DNA from: Nocardiopsis gilva YIM 90087
GTDB lineage: Bacteria; Actinomycetota; Actinomycetes; Streptosporangiales; Streptosporangiaceae
DNA length: 64,000 bases
Direction of reading: 5' to 3'
Assembly: GCF_002263495.1 (NCBI RefSeq)
Contig: NZ_CP022753.1
Coordinates: 1,116,001-1,180,000 of the forward strand
The notes under the pieces are model-generated. The model worked only from the letters and a program-made list of their open reading frames with translations. It made no database searches and was not told where the DNA came from. Position numbers and translations under genes: made by a program. Shown one piece after another: positions 43,758 through 56,420 of the stretch; position 1 is the stretch's first letter; the number at the start of each line of letters is the position of its first letter.

Positions 43758-43777
43758 ACTCGCAGGAGGAGTGAGAC

Positions 43778-43918
43778 GTGTCCATCTTGCCATCGCGGCG
43801 CAGTCGCCGTATCCGCCCCTACATCTCGGTGCTGGAGCATCGTCGTACCATCGAGGAGCGCCGCTTCCGGCGGTTCGCTGAGACTGCTGCCGTGCGGGGC
43901 GCGGAGGCGGTCCGATGA
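43778..43918 (+). CDS. Small basic protein, first of three-gene micro-operon
   Basis: A 46-residue ORF beginning VSILPSRRSRRIRPYISVLE. It has an Arg-rich N-terminus followed by an amphipathic charged helix (EHRRTIEERRFRRFAETA). A strong AGGAGG (43764-43769) precedes its GTG by 8 nt. Its stop overlaps the next ATG (ATGA). The ribosome site and overlap support translation. Family unknown; it could be a nucleic-acid-binding or regulatory peptide. Confidence 0.6.
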   Translation: MSILPSRRSRRIRPYISVLEHRRTIEERRFRRFAETAAVRGAEAVR

Positions 43919-44136
43919 GCTCCTTCGTCACTCGCGCGCGACACGGCGACGTGACGGTCGCCTACGATTCCTCTCTCCCGCCCCTGCAGCAGTTCACTGT
44001 GCGTGGGCTCGGCGGGCGGATCGTGTGTCTTCGGTCCCCGTACAACGAGGCCCACCGTGCTTTGGTCCGCGAGTGCGGGCTCTCTAAGGCCGAGGCGTCC
44101 CGGCTCCTCGACAAGGCGGTTGGAGCCGACGCATGA
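43915..44136 (+). CDS. Small conserved-type protein of unknown function
   Basis: A 73-residue ORF. The N-terminal half resembles a short beta-rich segment (TRARHGDVTVAYDSSLPP, then FTVRGLGGRIVCLRSPYN). The C-terminal half is an alpha-helical segment (ALVRECGLSKAEASRLLDKA) that could be a helix-turn-helix-like fold. It overlaps both neighbours by ATGA, so the three ORFs are translationally coupled. I do not recognise the family. Confidence 0.65.
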   Translation: MSSFVTRARHGDVTVAYDSSLPPLQQFTVRGLGGRIVCLRSPYNEAHRALVRECGLSKAEASRLLDKAVGADA

Positions 44137-44345
44137 CCTCCACCGACGACGGCCCACTGCTGCGCCTGCTCCGCGAGCACTACGGGCACCGGTGGACCAT
44201 TTGGCACACCGAGAACCTGTGGATCGCCACCGCCAACGACTCCGAGGCCGACCACGCGCCCACGATCATCCAACCCGACGTCAACGAATTCCTCGATGAG
44301 CTAGACAACCCGCCCGACCGGGCAGGAAAGCCTCCGGCACGGTGA
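44133..44345 (+). CDS. Small acidic protein of unknown function
   Basis: A 70-residue ORF, third of the coupled micro-operon. LLRLLREHYGHRWTIWHTENLWIATAND is Trp-rich and likely folded (quoted as HRWTIWHTENLWIAT). The C-terminus is acidic, then Pro/Arg-rich. No recognisable domain. A hairpin terminator lies 16 bp after its stop. Confidence 0.65.
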   Translation: MTSTDDGPLLRLLREHYGHRWTIWHTENLWIATANDSEADHAPTIIQPDVNEFLDELDNPPDRAGKPPAR

Positions 44346-44360
44346 TTCGGAGAGTTCGGG

Positions 44361-44391
44361 CGGCCGTCACCCGTGGCACAGGTGACGGCCG
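44361..44391 (+). terminator. Terminator of the micro-operon
   Basis: CGGCCGTCACC pairs with GGTGACGGCCG: a perfect 11-bp stem with a 9-nt loop. Confidence 0.7.
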
Positions 44392-44514
44392 TCGTCTACT
44401 TCGGCGCGGCTCCACGCGATGACATCTGTCATCGTCGGGTGCTGACGAGTTCACGGCTTGACGGTGACATCGGCGTCTGCCGCGGAGAAGTGCTGATTCG
44501 CGAGACTGCCGGAC

Positions 44515-45525
44515 ATGAGCACGGCACAGCAGAGTCCAGCCCCCGCGAGCGACGCGCACCCCGGTGGTGACGGCGACCTCGGCGCCGCGATCAGCGTGCG
44601 CGACCTTCGGCAGAGTTACGGCGACTTCGAGGCGGTCAAGGGCGTCTCGTTCGACGTCGCACCCGGGGAGCTGTTCGCGCTGCTCGGGACGAATGGGGCT
44701 GGGAAGACCACCACGATCGAGACGCTGGAGGGCTTCCGGCGTCCTACGAGCGGGACGGTGCGGGTCTTCGGCACCGACCCGTACGGGCAGCCGCCCGCAC
44801 TGCGTGAACGGATGAACGCGGTGCTGCAGCACAGCGGACTCTTCGGCGAGCTGACCGTGGCCGAGACCATCGATCTCTCCCGGGACCTGTGCGCCGACCC
44901 GCTGAGTCGCGATGAGGTGCTGGGGTTGACCGGTCTCACCGACAAGGCCCGGATCGCCGTCCGGCAGCTGTCGGGTGGGCAGAAGCGCCGACTCGACCTG
45001 GGGCTGGCCGTACTGCCCCAGCCCGAGGTGCTGTTCCTCGATGAGCCGACCACCGGCATGGATCCTGAGGCGCGTCGCGAGACGTGGACGCTCATCGCCG
45101 ACCTCGTCGCCGACGGCGTCGCCGTCCTACTCACCACGCACTACCTCGAAGAAGCCGAGCGCCTGGCCGATCGGCTCGCCATCATGCACCGGGGTGAGGT
45201 CAAGGTCGCGGGCACACTCCGCGAGGTTGTCGTCGGCCACGGCGACCGGATCGCCTTCCGGCTGCCCGCCGATGTCCGCTTCGACGACCTGCCCCAGCTT
45301 CCCGGCGCCACTGCGGAGGTGGAGATGCGCCAGGAGGAGGCATGGGTCAGCTACACGGTCCGGGGTGAGGACACCGAGGGACGGGCCCACGGCGCGCTGG
45401 CTCCGCTGCTCGCCTGGGCGGAGGTCCACAGCATCACCCTGCACCGGCTGGAGCTGCGCAGTGCGTCGCTGGAAGACGTCTTCCTCAGCGTCGCTGACGG
45501 TGCCTCCGATCTGGTGTCCGGTTAG
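44515..45525 (+). CDS. ABC-2 exporter ATP-binding protein (DrrA-like)
   Basis: A 336-residue ATPase: Walker A GTNGAGKTT, signature QLSGGQKRRLDLGLAVL, Walker B VLFLDEPTTGMDPEAR and His switch LTTHYLEEAERLADR. The ALFALLG and DPEARRETW features place it with antibiotic or lipid exporters of the DrrA type. A C-terminal extension (about 245-336) is usual in the family. ATG 44515 has only a weak ribosome site. The permease gene follows after 49 bp, then a two-component system. Confidence 0.85.
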   Translation: MSTAQQSPAPASDAHPGGDGDLGAAISVRDLRQSYGDFEAVKGVSFDVAPGELFALLGTNGAGKTTTIETLEGFRRPTSGTVRVFGTDPYGQPPALRERMNAVLQHSGLFGELTVAETIDLSRDLCADPLSRDEVLGLTGLTDKARIAVRQLSGGQKRRLDLGLAVLPQPEVLFLDEPTTGMDPEARRETWTLIADLVADGVAVLLTTHYLEEAERLADRLAIMHRGEVKVAGTLREVVVGHGDRIAFRLPADVRFDDLPQLPGATAEVEMRQEEAWVSYTVRGEDTEGRAHGALAPLLAWAEVHSITLHRLELRSASLEDVFLSVADGASDLVSG

Positions 45526-45574
45526 ACGCTCCCGAACGCACTCGACTCACCCCACACCGCGAAGGACCGACGCC

Positions 45575-46426
45575 ATGGCCGCCACCGCTCCGCACACGAC
45601 CGAAACGCCCCGGCCCCTACGCACACCTGTGAGTGCGGTGCGCCAGCTCTTCCGGCTGACGCGCACCGAGCTCACCCTCTTCCACCGCTACCGGACCGCG
45701 CTCTACATGGCGTTCATGCCGCTGGTGCTGCTGCTTCCGGCCTTCTCCATGCCCGAGGCGGAGGTCGGGCCCGGCATCCTCAACACGGCCTACCTGGTGA
45801 GCGGGGTCCCTGTCCTGTCGGCGATGACCCTGGCCGTCCTGCACATGCCCAACGTGTACGCCGCGAGGCGCGAGACGATGGTCCTCAAGCGGTTCCGGGT
45901 CAGCGGTGTCCCGCCGGTCGCCTTGTTCGGCGCCACGGCGGTGGCGGTGTTCCTCGTGACCGTCGTTCTCACCGCGCTGATCGCCGCTCTGATGGCGGCC
46001 CGCTTCGACACACTGCCGAGCGATCCGCTGCTGCTCCTGCTCGCCGTCGCGCTGACCACCGCCATCGTCAGCATGCTCGGGCTCGTCTTCACCAACCTCG
46101 CCCGGAACTCCGAAAGCGCGCAGATGATCAGCATGGTCCCGTTCCTGCTGTTCTTCGCCATCAGCGGCACGTTTGTCCCGACGGACCTGATGCCCGCCCC
46201 GGTGGCCACCGGGGTCTCGTACCTCCCCATGCTCCCGGCGATCGACATCGCCCGCAGCGCCTACTTCGGCGTGGACACGTTCGGCGGACTGGATGGCGCC
46301 AGCGCCACGACCGGACTTGATCTGTGGGCCGCTGCCGCACCGTCGCTGCTGGTCCTGCTCGTCTGGCTGGGGATCTCTATCTACCTCCTGCGCTTCTTCC
46401 GCTGGGACCCGCGCCAGGCGGGCTGA
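45575..46426 (+). CDS. ABC-2 type membrane permease
   Basis: A 283-residue membrane protein with six predicted helices. The N-terminal LTRTELTLFHRYRTALYMAFMP precedes helix 1, and RRETMVLKRFRVSGVPP is the cytoplasmic coupling segment found in ABC-2 exporters. FAISGTFVPTDLMP resembles the ABC-2 signature near helix 5. Partner of the preceding ATPase; the cargo (drug, lipid or peptide) is not evident. Confidence 0.82.
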   Translation: MAATAPHTTETPRPLRTPVSAVRQLFRLTRTELTLFHRYRTALYMAFMPLVLLLPAFSMPEAEVGPGILNTAYLVSGVPVLSAMTLAVLHMPNVYAARRETMVLKRFRVSGVPPVALFGATAVAVFLVTVVLTALIAALMAARFDTLPSDPLLLLLAVALTTAIVSMLGLVFTNLARNSESAQMISMVPFLLFFAISGTFVPTDLMPAPVATGVSYLPMLPAIDIARSAYFGVDTFGGLDGASATTGLDLWAAAAPSLLVLLVWLGISIYLLRFFRWDPRQAG

Positions 46427-46580
46427 GCCGGAGAGGAAGCGGCACACCACCGCCGGGAGAAGCTCGGGCGCGCCTCCCGGCGGTACGGTGAACGGCGGTC
46501 GGGAGGACGGACCGGCCGCCGCTCACCGCTGCGCCGCATGCGCGCGCAGACAGACGGTCGACGCACGGGGGAGGGGCCGA

Positions 46581-47834
46581 ATGCCGAATGCCGCGGAGTG
46601 GAACGGGGCGCCCATGGCGGTGCCGCAGGCGGCACTGCGGCGGCTGCGCCACGCCCGCTGGGTCGTGGTCGGCAGCTACGCCTTCTTCGTGCTGTTGATC
46701 CCCTTCTTCGGTCTCACCCAGGTGGCGAACGCCGTCAACAACGAGGGCGTGTCGCTGTGGGGCGCCGTCGTCGGAACGCTCCTGTCACTGCCGCTCGCCG
46801 GGATCGTCATGTGGATGATGCTCGTCCGAATGAGGCGGCGGACGGACCCGCAGGACGTCGCGTACTGGACATCATTGACGCTGCTCGCCGCCGTGCTCGT
46901 GGCGATCGATGTGTACTACTCGAGCCTGCTCATCGCTTCCGTGTGGTGGGCCACGGTGATGATGGTGCGGCCCCGTCGGCGGACCGTCGTGGTGACAGTC
47001 GTCCTCGTCGTCGGGCCGTGGGTCAGAATCCTCGCCCTTCCGGAGCCCGACGTGGCTTTGATGGCGTTTGTCTGGGGAGTGCCCGCGGTCTGGGCGGTGA
47101 TCATGCTCGTCACCAACTACGGCATCCTGTGGCTCTGGGAAGTTGCCAACGAAGCGACCGCTGCGCGCGAAGCACAGGCCCGGCTCGCCGTCACCGAGGA
47201 GCGGCTCCGGTTCTCCCGCGACATGCATGACCTGCTCGGGCACAGCCTCTCCGCGCTGTCGGTGAAGAGCGAGCTCGCGGCCAGGTTGGCCGAGCGGGCG
47301 CCCGAGCGTGCCGCGCAGGAGATGCTGGAGGTGCAGCGTCTCGCCCGCGACGCCCTGCGCGAGGTGCGCACCGCTGTCAGCGGGTACCGGGAGGTCGACC
47401 TCGACGCTGAGATCGCCAGCGTGCGGGCCGTGCTTGGCGCCGCCGGGGTTGAGTGCACCATCACCGGCGCCGACATCGACGTCCCCGCCGACCTCCGGGC
47501 GCTCACCGCCTGGCTGGTCCGCGAGGCGGGCACCAACGTGCTGCGGCACAGCACCGCCTCCCGCTGCGACATCACGCTGCGGCGCGACGATCGGGCACTG
47601 GTCGTCGAGGTGTACAACGATGGTGCGCGTGCCGCGCACGACGGCGCGGTGCGCTTCGGCAACGGCCTCACCGGTCTGTCCGAACGTGCCGGCGCGGTGC
47701 GGGGAGAGGTGTCGGCCAGCCCAAGCGGCAAGGACGGTTTCCTGCTGCGGGCGGTGCTGCCCCTACCGCGCCGGGAAACCGAGCGGCGGCCGGACCCCGC
47801 GCCGCCCGAAGAACGAGAAGGAGCGACGGGTTGA
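46581..47834 (+). CDS. NarL-type sensor histidine kinase (HisKA_3)
   Basis: A 417-residue membrane kinase. About five hydrophobic segments occupy residues 25-190. The dimerisation motif RFSRDMHDLLGHSLSALSVK carries the phosphoacceptor His216. The HATPase domain ends the protein with LVREAGTNVLRHS (N-box) and FGNGLTGLSERA (G-box). There is no extracytoplasmic sensor domain, so it may sense membrane stress or the adjacent exporter. ATG 46581 follows a GGGGGAGGGG ribosome site. Its stop overlaps the TTG start of the response regulator. Confidence 0.87.
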   Translation: MPNAAEWNGAPMAVPQAALRRLRHARWVVVGSYAFFVLLIPFFGLTQVANAVNNEGVSLWGAVVGTLLSLPLAGIVMWMMLVRMRRRTDPQDVAYWTSLTLLAAVLVAIDVYYSSLLIASVWWATVMMVRPRRRTVVVTVVLVVGPWVRILALPEPDVALMAFVWGVPAVWAVIMLVTNYGILWLWEVANEATAAREAQARLAVTEERLRFSRDMHDLLGHSLSALSVKSELAARLAERAPERAAQEMLEVQRLARDALREVRTAVSGYREVDLDAEIASVRAVLGAAGVECTITGADIDVPADLRALTAWLVREAGTNVLRHSTASRCDITLRRDDRALVVEVYNDGARAAHDGAVRFGNGLTGLSERAGAVRGEVSASPSGKDGFLLRAVLPLPRRETERRPDPAPPEEREGATG

Positions 47835-48436
47835 TCCGCATCGTCCTGGCCGACGACGAGCACCTGATCCGCGGTGCCATCGCCGCTCTGCTGGGGTTGG
47901 AGGAGGACCTGGAGGTCGTCGCCGAGGTCGGCCGCGGGGACCAGGTGGTCGCGGCGGTCACCGAGAACGACGCCGACATCGCGGTTCTCGACATCGAGAT
48001 GCCCGGCGCCACCGGCCTGGAGGTCGCCGCCGAGCTGAAGCAGACCGCCCCGCACTGCGGCGTCCTCATCCTCACCAGCTTCGGCCGCCCCGGCTACCTG
48101 CGCCGCGCTCTGGCCGCCGGAGCCCGCGGGTTCCTGGCCAAGGACGCCCCCGTCGAGCAGCTCGCCGGAGCCATCCGCAAGGTGCACGAAGGCGGCCGCT
48201 ACATCGACACCGAACTCGCCGCCGCCGCGATGGCGGCGGGCGAGAGCCCGCTGACCCCGCGCGAGGTCGACGTCCTGCGCGCCGCGGCCGACGGCGCCTC
48301 GGTCGCCGCGATCGCCCGAACCCTTCACCTGGGCGAGGGAACGGTGCGCAACTACCTGTCCAACGCCATCAGCAAGACAGGGGCGGACAACCGCATGTCC
48401 GCCATCCGTACGGCGCAGGACATGGGGTGGCTCTGA
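47831..48436 (+). CDS. NarL/LuxR-family response regulator
   Basis: A 201-residue regulator. The receiver domain (1-120) has the phosphorylation site Asp54 in VLDIEMPG, with Thr in LTSFG and Lys in LAKD. The LuxR helix-turn-helix is at about 140-195 (SPLTPREVDVLRAAADGASV). A TTG start at 47831 is well supported: AAGGAG (47818-47823) is 7 nt upstream and the codon overlaps the kinase TGA. It probably controls the adjacent ABC exporter operon (inference). Convergent with the OsaC-like gene, 14 bp away. Confidence 0.88.
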   Translation: MIRIVLADDEHLIRGAIAALLGLEEDLEVVAEVGRGDQVVAAVTENDADIAVLDIEMPGATGLEVAAELKQTAPHCGVLILTSFGRPGYLRRALAAGARGFLAKDAPVEQLAGAIRKVHEGGRYIDTELAAAAMAAGESPLTPREVDVLRAAADGASVAAIARTLHLGEGTVRNYLSNAISKTGADNRMSAIRTAQDMGWL

Positions 48437-48450
48437 CCGGCTGCGCCGCT

Positions 48451-50637
48451 CTACAGGAAGCGCAGCACCAGCATGGCCGTGTCGTCGGTGTGGCCGCCCG
48501 GGGCGAATTCCTCCAGGTCGCGGTCGAGGCGGACGATGACGGCCTGGGCCGTCAGGCCCGAGCAGCCGGAGTAGATGCGCATCAGGCCCTCGTCGCCGAG
48601 CATCTGGGTGCCGTTGCGGCGCTCGGTGACGCCGTCCGTGACCGCCAGCAGCACATCGCCCGAGGTGACCTCGATGGTCTCGGTGTAGAAGTCGACGTCC
48701 TCGAAGGCGCCCAGCAGGGGCTGGGACGTTCCGACCGGTGTGACCTCGCCCTTCTGGTTGAGGAGCAGCGGCAGCGGGTGGCCCGCCGAGACCAGGCGGA
48801 TCCGGAAGCCCTCGCCCGGTTCGCCGATCGGGGTCATCTCCCCGTAGAGCATCGTGAGGAAGCGTGTCGTGGTGTTCTCGTCCAGGATGGCGAGGTTCAG
48901 CCGGTGCATGATGTGCGCCGGGGAGAAGCCCTCGCGTGCCAGGGCGCGCAGGGTGTGCCGGGCCAGGCCGGTCACCGCCGCGGCGGCCGGGCCGGTGCCG
49001 CAGACGTCGCCGATCGCGAAGCACCACCGGCCGTCGGTGGCGAACAGGTCGTAGAAGTCGCCGCCCACCACGTTGCGCTCGTCCGCCGAACGGTAGAACA
49101 CGGAGTGGTCCACGCCGGGGATGTCGGGCACCTTTTCCTTGGCGGGCAACAGGCTCCGCTGCAGCGCCTCGCTCATCGAGGTCTGACCCGCGTACAGCCG
49201 CGCGTTCTCCATCGCCGAGGACACGCGGCGCGCGAGGTCGTCGGCCACGTCCACGTCTTCGCGGGTGAAGTCCTCGTCGGGCTTCTTGCCCATGGTCAGC
49301 CGGCCCAGCGTCTGGCCGTGGGCCACCAGCGGGATGCTGATGGCCGGGGACTGCGCCAGCTCGTGCGTCAGGTCGTCCTCGATGCCCGACGCCAGCAGCA
49401 TGTCCCGGCTCCACAGCGAGCGGGGCGTGTGCTGTTCGGGCGGCGGCAGCGTGGACAGCAGGGACTGGAGGACGTCGTTGTAGTTCTCGTTGCTGTGCAC
49501 GACATAGGCCAGCCGCGAGGCCCCGAGGTCGTTGTTGACGTGCACCGCGCACCAGCTGCCCAGCCGGGAGGTGATCAGCTGCGCCGCCAGCGCCGCGGTC
49601 ATGTGCTCGTCGAGCGTCCCCGTCAGCAGGTCGCTCGCCTCGGCGAGGAAGCTCAGCGACGCCCGCCGGGCCAGCTCCACCTCGGCCAGTCGGGCGCGCT
49701 CCACGGGCAGGGCGATGCGGTCGGCGCCGTCCTGCAGGCGGCGGGCCGCGGTCTCTCCGAAGTGCCGGATGCGCCGCGAGGCCACACCGATCAGACCGGT
49801 GATCCGGCCGTCCACGATGAGCGGGGCGGTGACCAGCGAGCGCATGCCCGCCTTGGAGAGCCGTCCCCGGTGCGCCCGGGCGATCATCAGGTCGTCGTTG
49901 ATCACCGGTCCTGGGGCCGGGGCGGCCGAGGGAAAGGTCTCCTCGGTCCGGCTGCGAAACGCCCGCCAGGGGCTGTTCGTCAGCCCGACGGCGGTGCGCA
50001 CCTCCCACTCGGTCTCGTCGGTGGTGGCCAGCGCGATGTAGGCGGCGTCCCCGCCCAGCGCGGTGCGCGCGTAGTCGACGGTCCGGTCCAGCAGGTCGGG
50101 AAGGGACAGCCGCGCCGTCAGCGCGGCGTCCAACGGGGCCCACGGGCCGGGGCGCTCGGGGCGCCGCCGGTTGGGCCGTACCGGAAGCGGCGGGGCGAGG
50201 TCGGTGTTCGACTCGGCCGCCACTTCGTCCTGCAGCCGGACCCAGACCGCCTTGTCGTCCTTGCTGTAGCTGACGCCCCACGAGCAGGCGAGTGCGGAGG
50301 CCAGGGCCAGCCCCAGCCCGCCGTGGCGCTGGCCATCGGTCGACGGGGTGACGTCTACCGCCAGCGGTCCCGCCTGCGGAACCGCGCGCTCGGGCACTCT
50401 GTCGGCGACGACGACCTCGATCGAGTCCGGAAGCCGCCGTACGGTCACCTCCAGCATGCTCTGGGCATGGATCACCGCGTTGGTGACGAGTTCGCTGACG
50501 AGCAGCACGACGTCGTCGCACGACCGTTTGACGCCCCAGTCCTTCAGCGTCTCGCGGACGAAGAGGCGGGCGTCGCCTGCGGTCTCGGGGGCCGGGGAGA
50601 ACTCCCGGCGGGCGACCTTCATCGCATCATGTGGCAT
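48451..50637 (-). CDS. osaC: OsaC-like multidomain regulator: HATPase, GAF, SpoIIE phosphatase
   Basis: A 728-residue soluble protein. The N-terminal RsbW-like HATPase (about 10-135) has LLVSELVTNAVIHA and GGLGLALASALA. One or two GAF domains follow (about 175-330 and 345-490; LVTAPLIVDGRITGLIGVAS). The C-terminal PP2C/SpoIIE phosphatase (about 510-728) shows NVVGGDFYDLF, GDVCGTGPAAA and GGHTDDTAMLVLR, the metal-binding Asp motifs. This matches S. coelicolor OsaC, which modulates the osmotic-stress sigma factor and is divergent from osaAB, as here. It could both phosphorylate and dephosphorylate anti-sigma antagonists. Confidence 0.82.
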   Translation of the reverse strand: MPHDAMKVARREFSPAPETAGDARLFVRETLKDWGVKRSCDDVVLLVSELVTNAVIHAQSMLEVTVRRLPDSIEVVVADRVPERAVPQAGPLAVDVTPSTDGQRHGGLGLALASALACSWGVSYSKDDKAVWVRLQDEVAAESNTDLAPPLPVRPNRRRPERPGPWAPLDAALTARLSLPDLLDRTVDYARTALGGDAAYIALATTDETEWEVRTAVGLTNSPWRAFRSRTEETFPSAAPAPGPVINDDLMIARAHRGRLSKAGMRSLVTAPLIVDGRITGLIGVASRRIRHFGETAARRLQDGADRIALPVERARLAEVELARRASLSFLAEASDLLTGTLDEHMTAALAAQLITSRLGSWCAVHVNNDLGASRLAYVVHSNENYNDVLQSLLSTLPPPEQHTPRSLWSRDMLLASGIEDDLTHELAQSPAISIPLVAHGQTLGRLTMGKKPDEDFTREDVDVADDLARRVSSAMENARLYAGQTSMSEALQRSLLPAKEKVPDIPGVDHSVFYRSADERNVVGGDFYDLFATDGRWCFAIGDVCGTGPAAAAVTGLARHTLRALAREGFSPAHIMHRLNLAILDENTTTRFLTMLYGEMTPIGEPGEGFRIRLVSAGHPLPLLLNQKGEVTPVGTSQPLLGAFEDVDFYTETIEVTSGDVLLAVTDGVTERRNGTQMLGDEGLMRIYSGCSGLTAQAVIVRLDRDLEEFAPGGHTDDTAMLVLRFL

Positions 50638-50962
50638 TGTGAAGCCGTACGGTTTCTTTCAGCGTCGAACAGGGCGGATGAGTCCCTTGGCGGCATCGGC
50701 ATGTTTGACCCCTACCCCCAATCTCGACTTCCGCTGAGTCTGCGGTGTCGGAACGACGACTTTCGTGGGCACAGTAGGAACAACGCAGTCATGATGTCAG
50801 AACGTCCATGTAATGAGCAGCCCGGCCGACCTTTTGCAGGTGGCACGATCCGTCCGGCGTCGGAGGATACGGGTGGCGCGAGCAGCGGAGCCGCCGCCTC
50901 CCTCCGGCTCCCCCGCCGGGCGGCTGGGGTCGGCGTAGGTAGTTGCTGAAGGAGGGGGATCC
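50638..50962. other. Divergent osaC/osaA promoter region
   Basis: A 325-bp region. A strong ribosome site (AAGGAGGGGG) ends it before osaA. A GGGGGTAG motif on the minus strand (near 50717) resembles, but does not match, the sigma-B type -10 GGGTAY. No other element was identified. Confidence 0.45.
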
Positions 50963-55264
<4,302 letters not shown>

Positions 55265-55266
55265 CC

Positions 55267-55911
55267 GTGCCGCGTAAGGCCAACATCCTCCTTGTGGACG
55301 ACCGCGACGAGAACCTGACGGCACTCGAGGCGATCCTCACGTCCCTCGATCAGAACCTGGTACGCGCGAGTTCGGGGGAGGACGCGCTCAAGGCGCTCCT
55401 GGAGGAGGACTTCGCGGTCATCCTGCTCGACGTCGTGATGCCCGGGATGGACGGCTTCGAGACCGCCGCCCACATCAAGCAGCGGGAGCGGACCAAGGAC
55501 GTCCCGATCATCTTCCTGACCGGCGCCGGAATCGACCGCCACCAGGTGTTCCGCGGGTACGCCTCGCGCGCCATCGACTACCTCACCAAGCCGTTCGACC
55601 CGTGGGTGCTGCGGTCCAAGGTCGAGGTGTTCGTGGAGCTCCACCAGGTCAAGCAGCAGCTGCGGGAACAGTCGCGGATGTTGCGCAAGGAGCTGGCCGA
55701 GGAGACCGGCGGGCCGGTGTCGGGTGTCGCAGGGCGCCTGTCGCGGCGCGTCGCCGAGGTCAACACCAACCTGGAGCTGCTGCGCGATCTGGTGGTGACC
55801 GAGGAGCGCGACGACGACAGCCGAACCATCGAGGCGGTCCGCGACCTCGACCGCTCCGTGGCGCAGCTGACGACGCTGGTGGAGGCGCTGCACGGCCCGG
55901 GCCCGGAGTAA
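55267..55911 (+). CDS. osaB: OsaB-like response regulator (receiver plus coiled coil)
   Basis: A 214-residue protein. The receiver domain has acidic pocket LLVDDRDEN, phospho-Asp55 in VILLDVVMPG, FLTGAG and the Lys in YLTKPFD. The C-terminal half (about 125-214) is helical and probably coiled-coil, with no DNA-binding domain, as in Streptomyces OsaB. GTG 55267 is favoured because AGGAG (55254-55258) is 8 nt upstream; the GTG at 55261, overlapping the osaA stop, is too close. Likely output partner of the OsaA-like kinase. Confidence 0.83.
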   Translation: MPRKANILLVDDRDENLTALEAILTSLDQNLVRASSGEDALKALLEEDFAVILLDVVMPGMDGFETAAHIKQRERTKDVPIIFLTGAGIDRHQVFRGYASRAIDYLTKPFDPWVLRSKVEVFVELHQVKQQLREQSRMLRKELAEETGGPVSGVAGRLSRRVAEVNTNLELLRDLVVTEERDDDSRTIEAVRDLDRSVAQLTTLVEALHGPGPE

Positions 55912-56420
55912 GGGGCAAGGAAGACGAAGAAGCGGGGCGGGACACCTGTGCGGGGTGTCCCGCCCCGCGTTGTGTCGCGCGACGGTCGCGATCGGTCCGT
56001 TGGGGAGGGCGGGGCCGGATGCGGTCGCGCGGCCGTTCGTATGTAAACCACCCCGGTTCCGATCCACCGGGGATCACTCTGGGTCGCTGGATTCGAGTGT
56101 TGTCGCAGTTCGCGAATCTCCAATCGTCGCGTTGCGTGACGGCGGCCATGAAAAATGTGATGTCTACCGCAATCGCAACGTCCTGATAACTGATCACATT
56201 CTTCTTGGTTTGTGGTGATTTCTGGGTCTAGAGTTCTGCTTGTTCGGCAGGTTCACGACCGCCGAACAGCGCCAGGTGCGAAACCTCGCTCGGGTTTCCC
56301 TGATGCCGTTCGCAGCCCCGCTCCGCTCGAACCGCCTGGCAGACCACTCGGGAGTACGCCCGCCATACCGCGCAGGCGCCACCGACCCCGTTCTTCAACC
56401 CCCACATTTGGAGCTTTACC
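55912..56420. other. Gene-free region and long leader of the LPXTG gene
   Basis: A 509-bp region. A terminator occupies 55932-55968. Positions 56030-56240 are AT-rich for this genome and probably hold the promoter. Two hairpins lie in the presumed leader: TGTTCGGC/GCCGAACA (56241-56268) and GAAACC/GGTTTC (56280-56298). No known riboswitch class was recognised. Confidence 0.5.
55932..55968 (+). terminator. Terminator of the osaAB unit
   Basis: GCGGGGCGGGACACC and GGTGTCCCGCCCCGC form a perfect 15-bp stem, 7-nt loop, followed by GTTGTG. Confidence 0.8.

Noticed and set aside
50700-50730. GGGGGTAG near osaC as a sigma-B type promoter
   Set aside because: The -10 consensus GGGTAY requires a pyrimidine at the last base, and no proper -35 element is spaced correctly.
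47117-50949. Long frames on both strands across the kinase, response regulator and osaC genes
   Set aside because: They are composition-driven shadows of recognised proteins in the other frames and carry no motif of their own.
56239-56300. A c-di-AMP (ydaO-type) riboswitch ahead of the LPXTG gene
   Set aside because: Hairpins exist, but I could not match the conserved core sequences of that class.
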